NCBI RefSeq assembly: GCF_017114995.1
Contig: NZ_JABXKL010000074.1
Coordinates: forward strand, 168,719 to 232,718
DNA: 64,000 bases
From: Nostoc sp. NMS9
GTDB lineage: Bacteria > Cyanobacteriota > Cyanobacteriia > Cyanobacteriales > Nostocaceae
Direction: 5' to 3'
Of the stretch, positions 55,448-63,715 are shown one piece after another (position 1 is the first letter of the stretch; every line of letters begins with the position of its first letter). The position numbers and the translations under genes are program-made. The notes beneath the pieces are model-generated. The model was not told the origin of the DNA. It did not search any database and saw only the letters and a program-made list of their open reading frames with translations.

Positions 55448-55542
55448 TTTATCTTCAATCAATCGACTGATTTTAAATCAGACGTGAAGTGCCTTTAAAA
55501 TGAGAGAAGATAAAGAATCATTAGGAGGAATCAATCGTCATG
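55448..55542 (+). promoter_or_regulatory. Uma2-type leader, copy 1 (no Uma2 gene follows)
   Basis: TATCTTCAATCAATCGACTG, a palindrome CTGATTT-T-AAATCAG at 55467-55481, then CTTTAAAATGAGAGAAGATA and AGGAGGAATCAATCGTCATG. The same leader precedes the Uma2 genes at 57097 and 58021. Here the ATG (55540) opens a 19-codon frame unrelated to Uma2, so the gene has been deleted or replaced. Confidence 0.7.
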
Positions 55543-55652
55543 CAACCCCTTCCCTGCGCTACTAACAGACTCGTTAATTTTGACCTAAATTTGAAATAAT
55601 AGGGTTTGAAGCAGAGCGATCGCAACAGCTTATCTATGCTTGAGAGACAAAG

Positions 55653-56870
55653 ATGATAGAAGAAGGACAAACACCAACAAAAGTTTTCATTAGCTATAGC
55701 TGGGACTCAGAAGACCACAAAGAAAATGTGTTGAAACTAGCAAATACCTTACGCATAGTATGGAGGATTGACGCAGAAATAGATCGTTATGTTCGAGCAG
55801 AGCCTCCTTATACTCCTATTCAAGGATGGGATCTTTGGATGTCAAACCGAATTGAGTCGGCTGAGTTTGTGCTTATCATCTTTACTGAGACATACAAGCG
55901 ACGATTTGAGGGTAAGGAGGAAACTGGAAAAGGTTTAGGGGTTTCGTGGGAAGGAACAATTATCAGAAACGATATTTACAACGCTCAGTTAAGAGACACT
56001 AAATTTATCCCAGTTGTATTTTCTGAATCTGACTTGGGCTATGTTCCTTCTATACTATATACCAGAGATAAATATGTCCTTAATGATGATAACAGCTTTC
56101 AAGAGCTTTGCTATCGTCTTAGAAAAGAACGTACCATTATAAAACCAGAAATTGAAGGGGAGCCTCTAGCACTCCCTTCTGAACCAATGTTACTTTCTCC
56201 TCAGAAACCGCCAGTAAAATCTCGTTTAGAGCAGACTCCTAAGGAGATTGAATACCGTAAAAAGGTTGAAGGCTATGTTTACAATGATCGACTCTCTGAA
56301 CCCTATAATGAGATTTATAAAATTAATCAGACTAACTTAAAAACAATAAGGGAGAGAATAGGGCTAGATCCCGATAAGGCTAAATTGATTGAAAATGATG
56401 TTCTTCAATTACGTTGTCAACGGCACGAAGAATACAAACAAAACCTGCAAGAATATCATAAGCTTGCGATGGAAAGTTTAGAAAAAGAAGAGTTTTTTAG
56501 TGATGACATCCTTTCTGGTTTGAAAGAACTTAAAAATAATTTGGGACTAAGCGATAAGGACGCTGAAGAAATATTACTCTATGCTGAATTAGAGTATTCG
56601 CTTCAAAAAGGAGAGTGGAGAGAAGCAGATGAAACTACTAAAAATCTATTGTTGAAAGTAGTAAATGTTCAGGAAAATTACTTGAATGAAAATAATTTTA
56701 AGCAAATTCCATGTAAAGATATACGTAAAATTGATAAACTTTGGAAAGATCACAGTAATGGTCTCTTTGGTTACAGCGTGCAAAGAGATATCTGGCAAAA
56801 AGTTAAAGAGAGACCGGAAGTTAAAGACATACTTTATGATTTCGTTGCTGAAGTTGGTTGGGGATATTAA
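55653..56870 (+). CDS. SEFIR-domain protein with C-terminal GUN4 domain
   Basis: 405 aa, ATG start. Residues 8-155 are a SEFIR/TIR-like domain: KVFISYSWDSEDHKENVLKLANTLR near 10 (box 1), WMSNRIESAEFVLIIFTETYKRRFEGKEE, GVSWEGTIIRNDIY, FIPVVFSESD, and VPSILYTRDKYVL. Residues 200-305 are helical with two LGL-type repeats (IRERIGLDPDKAKLIENDVL and LKNNLGLSDKDAEEIL). Residues 312-405 are GUN4: LQKGEWREADETTKNLLLKV, IPCKDIRKIDKLWKDHSNGLFGYSVQRDIW, DFVAEVGW. GUN4 binds porphyrins in chlorophyll synthesis; SEFIR mediates receptor-type assembly. A signalling or defence sensor that reads tetrapyrrole state is inference. Own promoter; no operon partner. Confidence 0.88.
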   Translation: MIEEGQTPTKVFISYSWDSEDHKENVLKLANTLRIVWRIDAEIDRYVRAEPPYTPIQGWDLWMSNRIESAEFVLIIFTETYKRRFEGKEETGKGLGVSWEGTIIRNDIYNAQLRDTKFIPVVFSESDLGYVPSILYTRDKYVLNDDNSFQELCYRLRKERTIIKPEIEGEPLALPSEPMLLSPQKPPVKSRLEQTPKEIEYRKKVEGYVYNDRLSEPYNEIYKINQTNLKTIRERIGLDPDKAKLIENDVLQLRCQRHEEYKQNLQEYHKLAMESLEKEEFFSDDILSGLKELKNNLGLSDKDAEEILLYAELEYSLQKGEWREADETTKNLLLKVVNVQENYLNENNFKQIPCKDIRKIDKLWKDHSNGLFGYSVQRDIWQKVKERPEVKDILYDFVAEVGWGY

Positions 56871-57011
56871 TATCCACTGAGCAAAGTTAATGAATAGACT
56901 ATAGGAGTCCTAATTGAATCTTCCTCAGTATACAGAGAAGTAAAGCTTTGTATGTCAAGCTTCTAGGCAGCTTAGTTGTTCAAAAATCAAATAGTAGTCC
57001 TATATCTATAG

Positions 57012-57099
57012 TCAATCAATCGACTTCTTTTGAATCAGACCTGAAGTGTCTTTAAAATGGGAGAATATAAAAAATCATTGGGAGGAATCAATCGTCATG
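57012..57099 (+). promoter_or_regulatory. Uma2-type leader, copy 2
   Basis: CAATCAATCGACTTCTTTTG, AATCAGACCTGAAGTGTCTT, TAAAATGGGAGAATATAAAA and GGGAGGAATCAATCGTCATG. The palindrome is half-lost (left arm changed to CTTCTTTT). Confidence 0.7.
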
Positions 57100-57470
57100 A
57101 CTGTGATAGTTGCTAAGTACACGTCACCGGAAAAAGGGGTCGGAAATAAAAATTGCGATCGCACTAGACGCTACTCATTGCAGAAGTGAATTCCGTACCT
57201 CATTTATGGTGGGCTGTACTAAGTGGACGATTGACGAATATCACTGCATGATTGACGCTGGCATTTTGAGCGATCGCAAAGTTGAACTACTTCAGGGATA
57301 AATTGTCGAAATGTCGTCATCAGGAGAACCCCATGCTTATTGTAGTCATCAAGCGGCAAAGTATCTAACAAATTTGTTAGGTGATGCCTACGGCGGTAAC
57401 TACATGTCATAATACGTCAAGCTAAACCAATTACCCTACCCAAAGACTTAAGATGGACTAAGAAGTCGGC
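57097..57470 (+). pseudogene. Uma2-family gene, decayed, with a 106-bp insertion
   Basis: MTVIVAKY from the ATG at 57097 is followed by foreign sequence; the Uma2 frame resumes at about 57220 with KWTIDEYHCMIDAGILSDRKVELLQG, a stop (57299-57301), IVEMSSSGEPHAYCSHQAAKYLTNLLGDAYGGNYMS, another stop (57409-57411), and YVKLNQLPYPKT. Compared with the intact gene at 58021, the insertion is 57119-57224 and is bounded by direct CTAAGT copies (57113-57118 and 57219-57224). The 3' half is lost. Confidence 0.8.
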
Positions 57471-57540
57471 GATCGCCTTTCGCAGCTGATTTCAGGTATT
57501 ATTCACCGATATAATCGTAGGTAAATCAAGTAAAGTGGAT

Positions 57541-57732
57541 ATGAAGCCCACAAGCGAACAAACTCAGGGACTCTACAGGCTTTGTTATCGACTTACTAAT
57601 GTCATTTACCCTGGATGGCTATACACAAACATCGAACTTGTTAGGGTAGTTGAACGTACTGGAAACTTATACGTACTTGCTGGCGAAAATCTGGACTTTG
57701 AGATTAAACCAACTGGAGGGTATGAACCATGA
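57541..57732 (+). CDS. Small conserved protein (possible DUF6888-like)
   Basis: 63 aa from the ATG at 57541 (a GTG two codons upstream, at 57535, is also usable). MKPTSEQTQGLYRLCYRLTNVIYPGWLYTNIELVRVVERTGNLYVLAGENLDFEIKPTGGYEP has the LCxxLTN...P..LVR.dertGN(I/L)Y(I/V)LAGE pattern that I associate with a small cyanobacterial family, but the assignment is tentative. Function unknown. Alone between two Uma2 loci. Confidence 0.5.
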   Translation: MKPTSEQTQGLYRLCYRLTNVIYPGWLYTNIELVRVVERTGNLYVLAGENLDFEIKPTGGYEP

Positions 57733-57929
57733 CAGTAGGTAAGTATGAAGTGGCTAGTGATAGGTTGTGCTGTTAGCATAGACTCTTAATTTGGTTATTC
57801 ATCTGGTTTACCTTCTAAACACTCTAGGATGATACCCTTGTACCACTTTGTCAACATACTACACAGTTATTCTGGCTAAGGGATCTTGGCTATAAGTAAT
57901 TTATTAGTATTCTTCAGGACAAACGGTCT

Positions 57930-58023
57930 GTATCTTCAATCAATTGACTGATTCTGAATCAGACCTGAAGTGTATTTAAAATGGGAGAATATAAAAAATT
58001 ATCAGGAGGAATCAATCGTCATG
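57930..58023 (+). promoter_or_regulatory. Uma2-type leader, copy 3, with operator-like palindrome
   Basis: TGTATCTTCAATCAATTGAC, palindrome CTGATTC-T-GAATCAG at 57948-57962, then CCTGAAGTGTATTTAAAATG and CAGGAGGAATCAATCGTCATG-type start. GGAGG lies 8-12 bases before the ATG at 58021. Confidence 0.7.
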
Positions 58024-58572
58024 ACTATGATAGTTGCGAAGTGGACGATTGACGAATATCACCGCATGATTGACGCTGGCATTTTGAGCGATCGCAAAGT
58101 AGAACTACTCAAAGCAGAAATTGTCGAAATCTCACCGGAAGGAGAACCTCACGCTTATAGTAGTGGTGAAGCGGGTGACTATCTAGCCAAGTTATTAGCT
58201 GGACGCGTCAAAATTCGTGATGCTAAACCAATTACTCTACCCAACAACTCGGAACCAGAGCCAGACATTGCCATTGTCCAACCTTTAGGACGCGAGTATC
58301 GAGAGCATCATCCCTATCCAGAAAATATTTTCTGGTTGATTGAATATGCTAACTCTAGTTTAGAAAAAGATTTAGAGACAAAAAGCAAAATCTATGCAGA
58401 AGCTGGTATTTTAGAATATTGGGTTGTCAATCTAAAAAAGTTACACCTGGTGGTGTTTCGAGAAGTCTTAGATGGAGAATACGCGTCAAAACTGATATTG
58501 ACTGGGGGAATAATTCAACCGCTTGCATTCCCAGATGTTTCTGTTGCAGTGGAACAAATTATTAACAGCTAA
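58021..58572 (+). CDS. Uma2 family (DUF820) putative nuclease
   Basis: 183 aa from the ATG at 58021, selected by GGAGG and by comparison with copy 2; the frame is open 17 codons further upstream. IVAKWTIDEYHRMIDAGILSDRKVELLKAEIVEISPEGEPHAYSS, then LPNNSEPEPDIAIVQ (Asp of the PD-(D/E)XK-type site), PENIFWLIEYANSSLEKDLETKSKIYAEAGILEYWVVNL (E...K). Uma2 proteins are very numerous in cyanobacteria and of unknown role. This is the only intact one of the three loci here. Confidence 0.92.
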   Translation: MTMIVAKWTIDEYHRMIDAGILSDRKVELLKAEIVEISPEGEPHAYSSGEAGDYLAKLLAGRVKIRDAKPITLPNNSEPEPDIAIVQPLGREYREHHPYPENIFWLIEYANSSLEKDLETKSKIYAEAGILEYWVVNLKKLHLVVFREVLDGEYASKLILTGGIIQPLAFPDVSVAVEQIINS

Positions 58573-58784
58573 GATAATTTCCTCACAAGAATATATAAAG
58601 ACACGAAATTGGACTGAGCTTCTCTACGAGACGCTATCGCGAATGCCCCGCTACGTCAACGCATCTCTACAAGGATTCTGGATAACGTATATTTAATTTC
58701 ACCAGATGTTTAATAACCATTCTCAAGATATTTGATGCAGAGACAAGATTTTACTCCCATCTCTACAATGTATTTTCATGAGTT
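58573..58784. other. Intergenic region with dispersed repeat copy 2
   Basis: 58662-58710 (CATCTCTACAAGGATTCTGG followed by ATAACGTATATTTAATTTC) matches 23372-23422. Left of it is a GCTATCGCGAATGCCCCGCT-type fragment common between genes. No coding frame. Confidence 0.55.
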
Positions 58785-59531
58785 TTATTCTGCGTTCACA
58801 AATTCCAAATATCCATTGCTAAGTTCTTTAACTGCCAAATCATAAAATTGCTTACCATGTTCTGGCGTTGCTAAAGCCGGATTTGATCCCATACGTCCAT
58901 CTGGATAACGCACTCGAAAGTCAGCAGCGCTATAAATCCTATGTCCGCTTGCAACTTCTGGTGAAAGGGGTGCTTGCTTAATTGCCTCTGGATAAACGTA
59001 TTGGGTGAGAGCAACTTCACTTGGCGTTGCATGAGAACCTTCTTGATCCCCATATAATTCTTTAGCTAGCTTATATACAGAACCGCACATAAACCAGTTT
59101 GCCACTTGACATTGCACCTGTTGAGCATTGGCAATCTGCAAATCTTCTAAATGCGCGTAAGTTTCTGAGAAAGCAGCTTTGAGGGTGGCGATATTACCGC
59201 CATGTCCGTTGATAAAGTAGAATTTGCTAAAACCAGCTTTGGCTAAACAAGTTACATAATCTCGCACTACTTGAATTAAAGTGCTGGGACGCAGACTGAT
59301 TGACCCAGGAAAAGCAGTATGGTGCAGTGCCATCCCCACATTGATTGTAGGACCGACGAGCGCTTGAGTTGCATCACCTACACCAGCTGCGATCGCTTCT
59401 GCACAAATAGCATCAGTACCAATTAACCCTGTTGGCCCGTGTTGTTCTGTGGAACCAATAGGGAAAATAATCCCCTTTGACTGCTGTAAATAAGCTTCGA
59501 CTTCTTGCCAAGTACTTAAATGCAGTAACAT
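58785..59531 (-). CDS. Creatininase-family amidohydrolase
   Basis: 248 aa, ATG start. The metal-binding pattern is present: FPIGSTEQHGPTGLIGTDAICAEAIA near residue 24 (Glu, His, Asp ligands), LHHTAFPGSISLRPSTL, and FINGHGGNIATLKAAF near 109, with EGSHATPSEVALTQYVYP near 165. Family members open cyclic amides such as creatinine or act in cofactor synthesis (MftE-like). The substrate is not known. It stands alone on its strand. Confidence 0.9.
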   Translation of the reverse strand: MLLHLSTWQEVEAYLQQSKGIIFPIGSTEQHGPTGLIGTDAICAEAIAAGVGDATQALVGPTINVGMALHHTAFPGSISLRPSTLIQVVRDYVTCLAKAGFSKFYFINGHGGNIATLKAAFSETYAHLEDLQIANAQQVQCQVANWFMCGSVYKLAKELYGDQEGSHATPSEVALTQYVYPEAIKQAPLSPEVASGHRIYSAADFRVRYPDGRMGSNPALATPEHGKQFYDLAVKELSNGYLEFVNAE

Positions 59532-59920
59532 TTAATGATTTTCCTCAATAAAATTGCGGTGGGATGAAACCTTTTGCTGCTAAATAGCATCTTCTGTAAT
59601 TAAACTCCCACTAACACGATTATGAACTCTCTGAATTTTCTGTGCTGGCGATCGCACAAGATCCCCGACTTCGCAAAAGTTGTCGGGGATCTTTGTTTAC
59701 TGCCAAATTTGGAGAGAATGAGACGAGCTATTTCTAAGAATATTGTTTAGGGGATGGAGTTGCAACATCGACAGAGATGGATATAAGCAATTTACCGATT
59801 CTGCCATTTTATCCTACGATACTCGCTGGGAACCTTCCCATAATAGAAATCAAAATTGATTTATGAAATGTTGCTTTTCTGGATAATCAAGAAAAGAAGT
59901 TGATCAATTTTGATTTTTGA
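59532..59920. other. Intergenic region, 389 bp
   Basis: Contains the hairpin at 59659-59692; otherwise AT-rich without a gene. Confidence 0.45.
59659..59692. terminator. Hairpin, 11-bp stem, downstream of cupin gene
   Basis: AGATCCCCGAC, a 12-base loop containing TTCGCAAAAGTT, GTCGGGGATCT, with T-rich sequence after it. The loop ends are also partly complementary. This is a common dispersed hairpin in Nostoc-like genomes and may end transcription here. Confidence 0.55.
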
Positions 59921-60193
59921 CTATTCAAAGTAATAATGCTTCTTTACGTCCCTTGTAATTTCCCATGTACAGGACATACCAGCCGGAAAAATTACTAAAT
60001 CGCCCTTACCCATTTGCACTGGTTCTCCGCCATCAGGAGTAACAAGTACGTTACCTTCCAAAAAATAGCAAGTTTCTTGAGAATCATAAGTCCAAGGGAA
60101 TTTTGAAACTTCCCTTTTCCAAATTTCCCATTTAAATACGCCTAATTCATTGAGATATTCTTGTCTAGGTTGATGCTCAATGTTAATTTTCAT
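59921..60193 (-). CDS. Cupin-domain protein (DUF861 type)
   Basis: 90 aa. Small single cupin: VFKWEIWKREVSKFPWTYDSQETCYFLEGNVLVTPDGGEPVQMGKGDLVIFPAGMSCTWEITRDVKKHYYFE. The first cupin motif is modified (no HxH; it has Y-D-S-Q-E-T), as in DUF861/EutQ-type cupins such as ureidoglycine aminohydrolase relatives. The product may bind a small metabolite. Followed on the same strand by nothing within 390 bases; the Mo-nitrogenase-C protein gene precedes it by 22 bases. Confidence 0.88.
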   Translation of the reverse strand: MKINIEHQPRQEYLNELGVFKWEIWKREVSKFPWTYDSQETCYFLEGNVLVTPDGGEPVQMGKGDLVIFPAGMSCTWEITRDVKKHYYFE

Positions 60194-60215
60194 ATTGTGT
60201 TTTATCTAGTTATAT

Positions 60216-60575
60216 TCAGCAGTAAGATTGAATATCCTCTCCACACTTGTCTACTAAATAACACAAAGCGCGAAAACGCAAGTAGACAAGTTCGTTATAA
60301 AGCGGATTCAGCTTGCACATTGGCGGAATATGGCCTATTTTGCGACCAAAAAGCATGATATCACGCTCGAATGGACACTGGGCGGGAATTAGTTTAGCAA
60401 TAAATTTGGCTAATTTCCGATTTTGAATCTCAATTTTGTCGAGCCATTGACGTAATGGTTGCAGTAAATCTAATTTGGGTTGAGTAAATTGCTTTTTACT
60501 ACCTGTTTGATTCTTTTCTTCTAAAGGTTTAATAAAAGCAGGCAGAAAAATACGCCGATTCTGTGTTTTAAGCAT
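60216..60575 (-). CDS. Mo-dependent nitrogenase C-terminal family protein
   Basis: About 119 aa from the ATG at 60575 (a TTG at 60587 is an alternative). LDLLQPLRQWLDKIEIQNRKLAKFIAKLIPAQCPFERDIMLFGRKIGHIPPMCKLNPLYNELVYLRFRALCYLVDKCGED is the Mo-nitro_C pattern (IPAQCPFERDI, HIPPMCKLNPLYNELVYLRFRAL), found in many cyanobacteria including ones with nitrogenase. The Cys in AQCPFER and PPMCKLN may bind metal. It is 22 bases upstream of the cupin gene and probably co-transcribed. Confidence 0.9.
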   Translation of the reverse strand: MLKTQNRRIFLPAFIKPLEEKNQTGSKKQFTQPKLDLLQPLRQWLDKIEIQNRKLAKFIAKLIPAQCPFERDIMLFGRKIGHIPPMCKLNPLYNELVYLRFRALCYLVDKCGEDIQSYC

Positions 60576-61262
60576 AGTTTTGGGCAAGGTTTTCCTTGTG
60601 TAGATGAACTATTTGCCGATTGAAAATATCACAATGTAATATGTTTAGTCAATTTGCATTGTGCTTGTAGATTAAGAAGCAAAGTAAGCATAATGCAAAC
60701 AATTTACATGCATCTTTGGGAAGAGAAATGGTTTAACTAATTGTTATTTAAGCCCACCAAATCATGAAGAACTGTCCCGTTAAATACAAAATAACAAAGA
60801 AAATATAAAAATGGCATTTCTTTAACTTATAGATTTCTAATATTGCAGATAGCAATCTTATATATTAAATATAAATGCCTGGTTCGGAAACTGACTAGTA
60901 TCTAGAGATGTAGTTTATGGCAGATAAACACAGTTTTGTTCTGACCATACATACATTTCGCTAGCATTAGCCCCTAATATCTTTAGATTTTAGGGTATTG
61001 AATATCCATAAATTTGTCTGATATACTACACAAGCTAACCTAGATATTATCTAATAAATAGCAATAAATCGATTGATAAGTCAAAACTAATACAAGGACT
61101 TACACAAAAGCAAGGGGCACTTGTACTGAGTAATTCTACAGTTTTTATAATCAGCTTTGTCCAACTACTCACTGTGAGATTTTGCCGTTAGCACAGCCTC
61201 TTGTAGAAAAAAAGTATAGGTTATTTTCCCCAATTTTCACTCCCCGATTATGAAAAACTGAG
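60576..61262. other. Intergenic region, 687 bp
   Basis: AT-rich, no frame of note on either strand. It separates two minus-strand genes and holds the promoter of the Mo-nitrogenase-C/cupin pair on the left. No repeat recognised. Confidence 0.4.
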
Positions 61263-62723
61263 TTATTTAAAATATCTTAACCCAGTACTAACCTGATATT
61301 TGCTAATGTATTCTACATTCTGTTGCTCTAATTTTGACAGTAATTTAGGTGGAAATGTCTTTGGTAAATATGTAGCACGATACCAAGGTTGGTTATTAAA
61401 GTAACTTTGCAATTCAGTATTATCAAAACGGCGGCCATGACTGGCAAAAATCGAATTTCGCATAATATCGAGTTCAAAACCGCTTTTACCATCCAAATCT
61501 GCATCAGTTACAAGTCTTTGAGAAAGCCAGAAATAATTGTTGAGAGTCGTGGTATCAACTGGTGGTATTGATGTAGTTGAGGAAGCTGATTGAGTTGGAA
61601 CAGATGGCGTAGTTGGTGTAAATGTGGGAGTTTCTATCACGGGGCTTGTAACATTTGACGGTGTTTCTGAAGGTAATACTGTTTTGTCTGCTGTAGATTG
61701 AGAAGATTTTGGTAACACTTGACTAATAATCACAGATGCACCAATTAACCCACCTGCAATCAAACTACCCATAAGAATATTATTCTGACTATGACTACTT
61801 TGAGGGCTAGGCTGTGCTTTGACAGGCACTGTCTGAGGTGGCGGTGCAGAGACTACAGTTGGTTGAGTCAACAGGGGTTGCGTCGGTGGAATTGGATTTG
61901 CTATGCTCTGCAAAGAATCCAGCATTGCTCTGGCTGTGGGATAGCGATCGCGCGGATGATATGCGATCGCCCGATCGATTACTTTTGCCATAATTGGGCT
62001 AACATGACTGGCATATTGCCGCCAGACAATTTCACCCGTTTGAGAATCGGTTTCTAGTTGTTGCGCCTGTTTACCAGTCAGCAAATAAATTACCGTCATT
62101 CCTAAACTGTATAAATCACTAGAATAAACAGGTCTACCTGCGGCTTGTTCGCTCGGCATATAGCCAGGTGTACCAATCACAATCGAACTGGTAGGATTGC
62201 CTTGAGAATTTACTACTGTTCCCATTGACTCCCGCACAGCACCAAAATCAATCAGCACTGGTTTAGCATCCCGATGACGCACAATAATGTTATCCGGCTT
62301 AATATCGCGGTGAACGATATGCTTAGAGTGAATGTAATCCAGGACAGGTAATAAATTCATGAATAATTCCTGGACAGCGCCTTCACTAAATAGCCCCTGC
62401 TTCTGGACTTTTCCAGTTAAGGTATCGCCTTCAACCCATTCTTGAACTAAGTAAAATTGTCCACCTGAAGAGAAGTAGGCATATAATGCCGGAATTTGGT
62501 CATTTGCGCCACCAAGTTCTTCTAAAATAGCTGCTTCGCGTTGAAACCTATCTTGCACTAACTGGTAAATTTGGGGATTGTTGTGAATCGGTCTTAGTTG
62601 TTTAACCACACAACGGCGCTTTGAAGGCATATAGGTGTCTTCAGCTAGATAGGTTTCACCAAACCCACCAGCACCCAGTGTGCAGATAACTTGATAGCGA
62701 TCATTCAGTAGCTGTATTGTCAT
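61263..62723 (-). CDS. Serine/threonine protein kinase with C-terminal YARHG domain
   Basis: About 486 aa from the ATG at 62723 (TTG at 62735 is less likely). Kinase domain 1-265: GAGGFGETYLAED (G loop), CVVKQLRP (Lys), HSKHIVHRDIKPDNIIVRH (catalytic Asp), LIDFGAVRE (DFG), GTPGYMPSEQAAG. A Pro/Gln-rich linker, a membrane helix (NILMGSLIAGGLIGASVIISQVL, about 318-340), a Thr/Ser/Pro-rich stretch, then the extracytoplasmic YARHG domain: MRNSIFASHGRRFDNTELQSYFNNQPWY. A receptor-like kinase; ligand unknown. Confidence 0.94.
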   Translation of the reverse strand: MTIQLLNDRYQVICTLGAGGFGETYLAEDTYMPSKRRCVVKQLRPIHNNPQIYQLVQDRFQREAAILEELGGANDQIPALYAYFSSGGQFYLVQEWVEGDTLTGKVQKQGLFSEGAVQELFMNLLPVLDYIHSKHIVHRDIKPDNIIVRHRDAKPVLIDFGAVRESMGTVVNSQGNPTSSIVIGTPGYMPSEQAAGRPVYSSDLYSLGMTVIYLLTGKQAQQLETDSQTGEIVWRQYASHVSPIMAKVIDRAIAYHPRDRYPTARAMLDSLQSIANPIPPTQPLLTQPTVVSAPPPQTVPVKAQPSPQSSHSQNNILMGSLIAGGLIGASVIISQVLPKSSQSTADKTVLPSETPSNVTSPVIETPTFTPTTPSVPTQSASSTTSIPPVDTTTLNNYFWLSQRLVTDADLDGKSGFELDIMRNSIFASHGRRFDNTELQSYFNNQPWYRATYLPKTFPPKLLSKLEQQNVEYISKYQVSTGLRYFK

Positions 62724-62771
62724 GGGAGATTGCAAGCGATATTCATAAGATAGTTTTCCCCAAAACTACCT

Positions 62772-63320
62772 TCATTTCAAATCTAGTAAACCTTCTTCTT
62801 TCAATTTAGGATTGAAGCGAATCTGCATTTGCAAACCGCGCACTTCTAACAATTGCGTTGAAATTTCTGCTTCTACTCTCCGTGCCACATTTTTAAGAAC
62901 TTTTATTTGTGCTAATTCATCATTAGCTGGATTTTGATAATTTGCCTGTTCTTCATCTGTCATTACGACTTTGACATCAATGGGATGAGTCCATTTTTCC
63001 TTGTTATCCCCATTACCCCAAGGCACACTGCCATTTTCAGCAATCCAAGCATTTTCAGTATTCTCTAAAATTGTGCGACTAGGGCGTTCAATAGTTTGAA
63101 CCTTGACCCAATAGCATTGCTGTGGCTGACGGACTAAATGCTGCTTAAGGCTGAGGTAAACATCACGAGAGTATCCTACAAATTGCAGCACTTTTTCTTG
63201 GTCAAAGATAGCATATACCCCGATTTTACCCTGAAATTGTTCGGGTAATTGGCCGCGATCGTCTATATAAGGTATATATTCCAGAGTTGCCAAAGAAGAA
63301 AGATTTGTTTCAGAAGCCAT
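62772..63320 (-). CDS. GIY-YIG domain protein
   Basis: 182 aa, ATG. The GIY-YIG pair reads GVYAIFDQEKVLQFVGYSRD (residues 31-50), in which the second half is V-G-Y. ENTENAWIAENGSVPWGN carries a Glu that could be the metal ligand. The C-terminal 60 residues are a conserved charged tail (RRVEAEISTQLLEVRGLQMQIRF). This cyanobacterial form is of unknown function, and nuclease activity is not certain. Co-directional with the kinase gene, 48 bases upstream of its start. Confidence 0.83.
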   Translation of the reverse strand: MASETNLSSLATLEYIPYIDDRGQLPEQFQGKIGVYAIFDQEKVLQFVGYSRDVYLSLKQHLVRQPQQCYWVKVQTIERPSRTILENTENAWIAENGSVPWGNGDNKEKWTHPIDVKVVMTDEEQANYQNPANDELAQIKVLKNVARRVEAEISTQLLEVRGLQMQIRFNPKLKEEGLLDLK

Positions 63321-63388
63321 ACATCAAATATCAAACTTACTATTTGCCTTCAAAATTGAAAATTACGAATTAGGGAAAAATTAATCCA

Positions 63389-63715
63389 TTACTCAATCAA
63401 TTTTTGGTAAATTGCACAAAGGCGACTGGGTTTAAAAATCTTAGCACTGAACATGAAATTTGGAGGTACATTGATGATGAGATACTCATCAGATTCATGA
63501 TACTTTTCAAATTCTGCTGGCATTCCTTTAGTAGTAGTTAAGCTATAAGGAACTGGCTGGAAAAGTAATTCTGTAAATTTAAGTTGCTCACATCCCAACT
63601 GTTGACAAATTTGGTTCAAGAAAGCAACGCTTGTCAATAAATTGAATAGAGTTTGTTGAGCCTGTGCTTCAAGAGTGAAACTGCCATCAAAGTTCTGAAC
63701 GATTTTAAGGGACAT
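63389..63715 (-). CDS. Conserved hypothetical protein
   Basis: 108 aa, ATG. MSLKIVQNFDGSFTLEAQAQQTLFNLLTSVAFLNQICQQLGCEQLKF ... YLIINVPPNFMFSAKIFKPSRLCAIYQKLIE. No motif, signal or membrane helix. Spacing suggests one transcript with the GIY-YIG gene. I cannot name a family. Confidence 0.55.
   Translation of the reverse strand: MSLKIVQNFDGSFTLEAQAQQTLFNLLTSVAFLNQICQQLGCEQLKFTELLFQPVPYSLTTTKGMPAEFEKYHESDEYLIINVPPNFMFSAKIFKPSRLCAIYQKLIE

Noticed and set aside
55540..55599. 19-codon frame after the first Uma2-type leader
   Set aside because: It has a good ribosome site but no similarity to Uma2 or any family that I know; taken as replaced sequence, not a gene.
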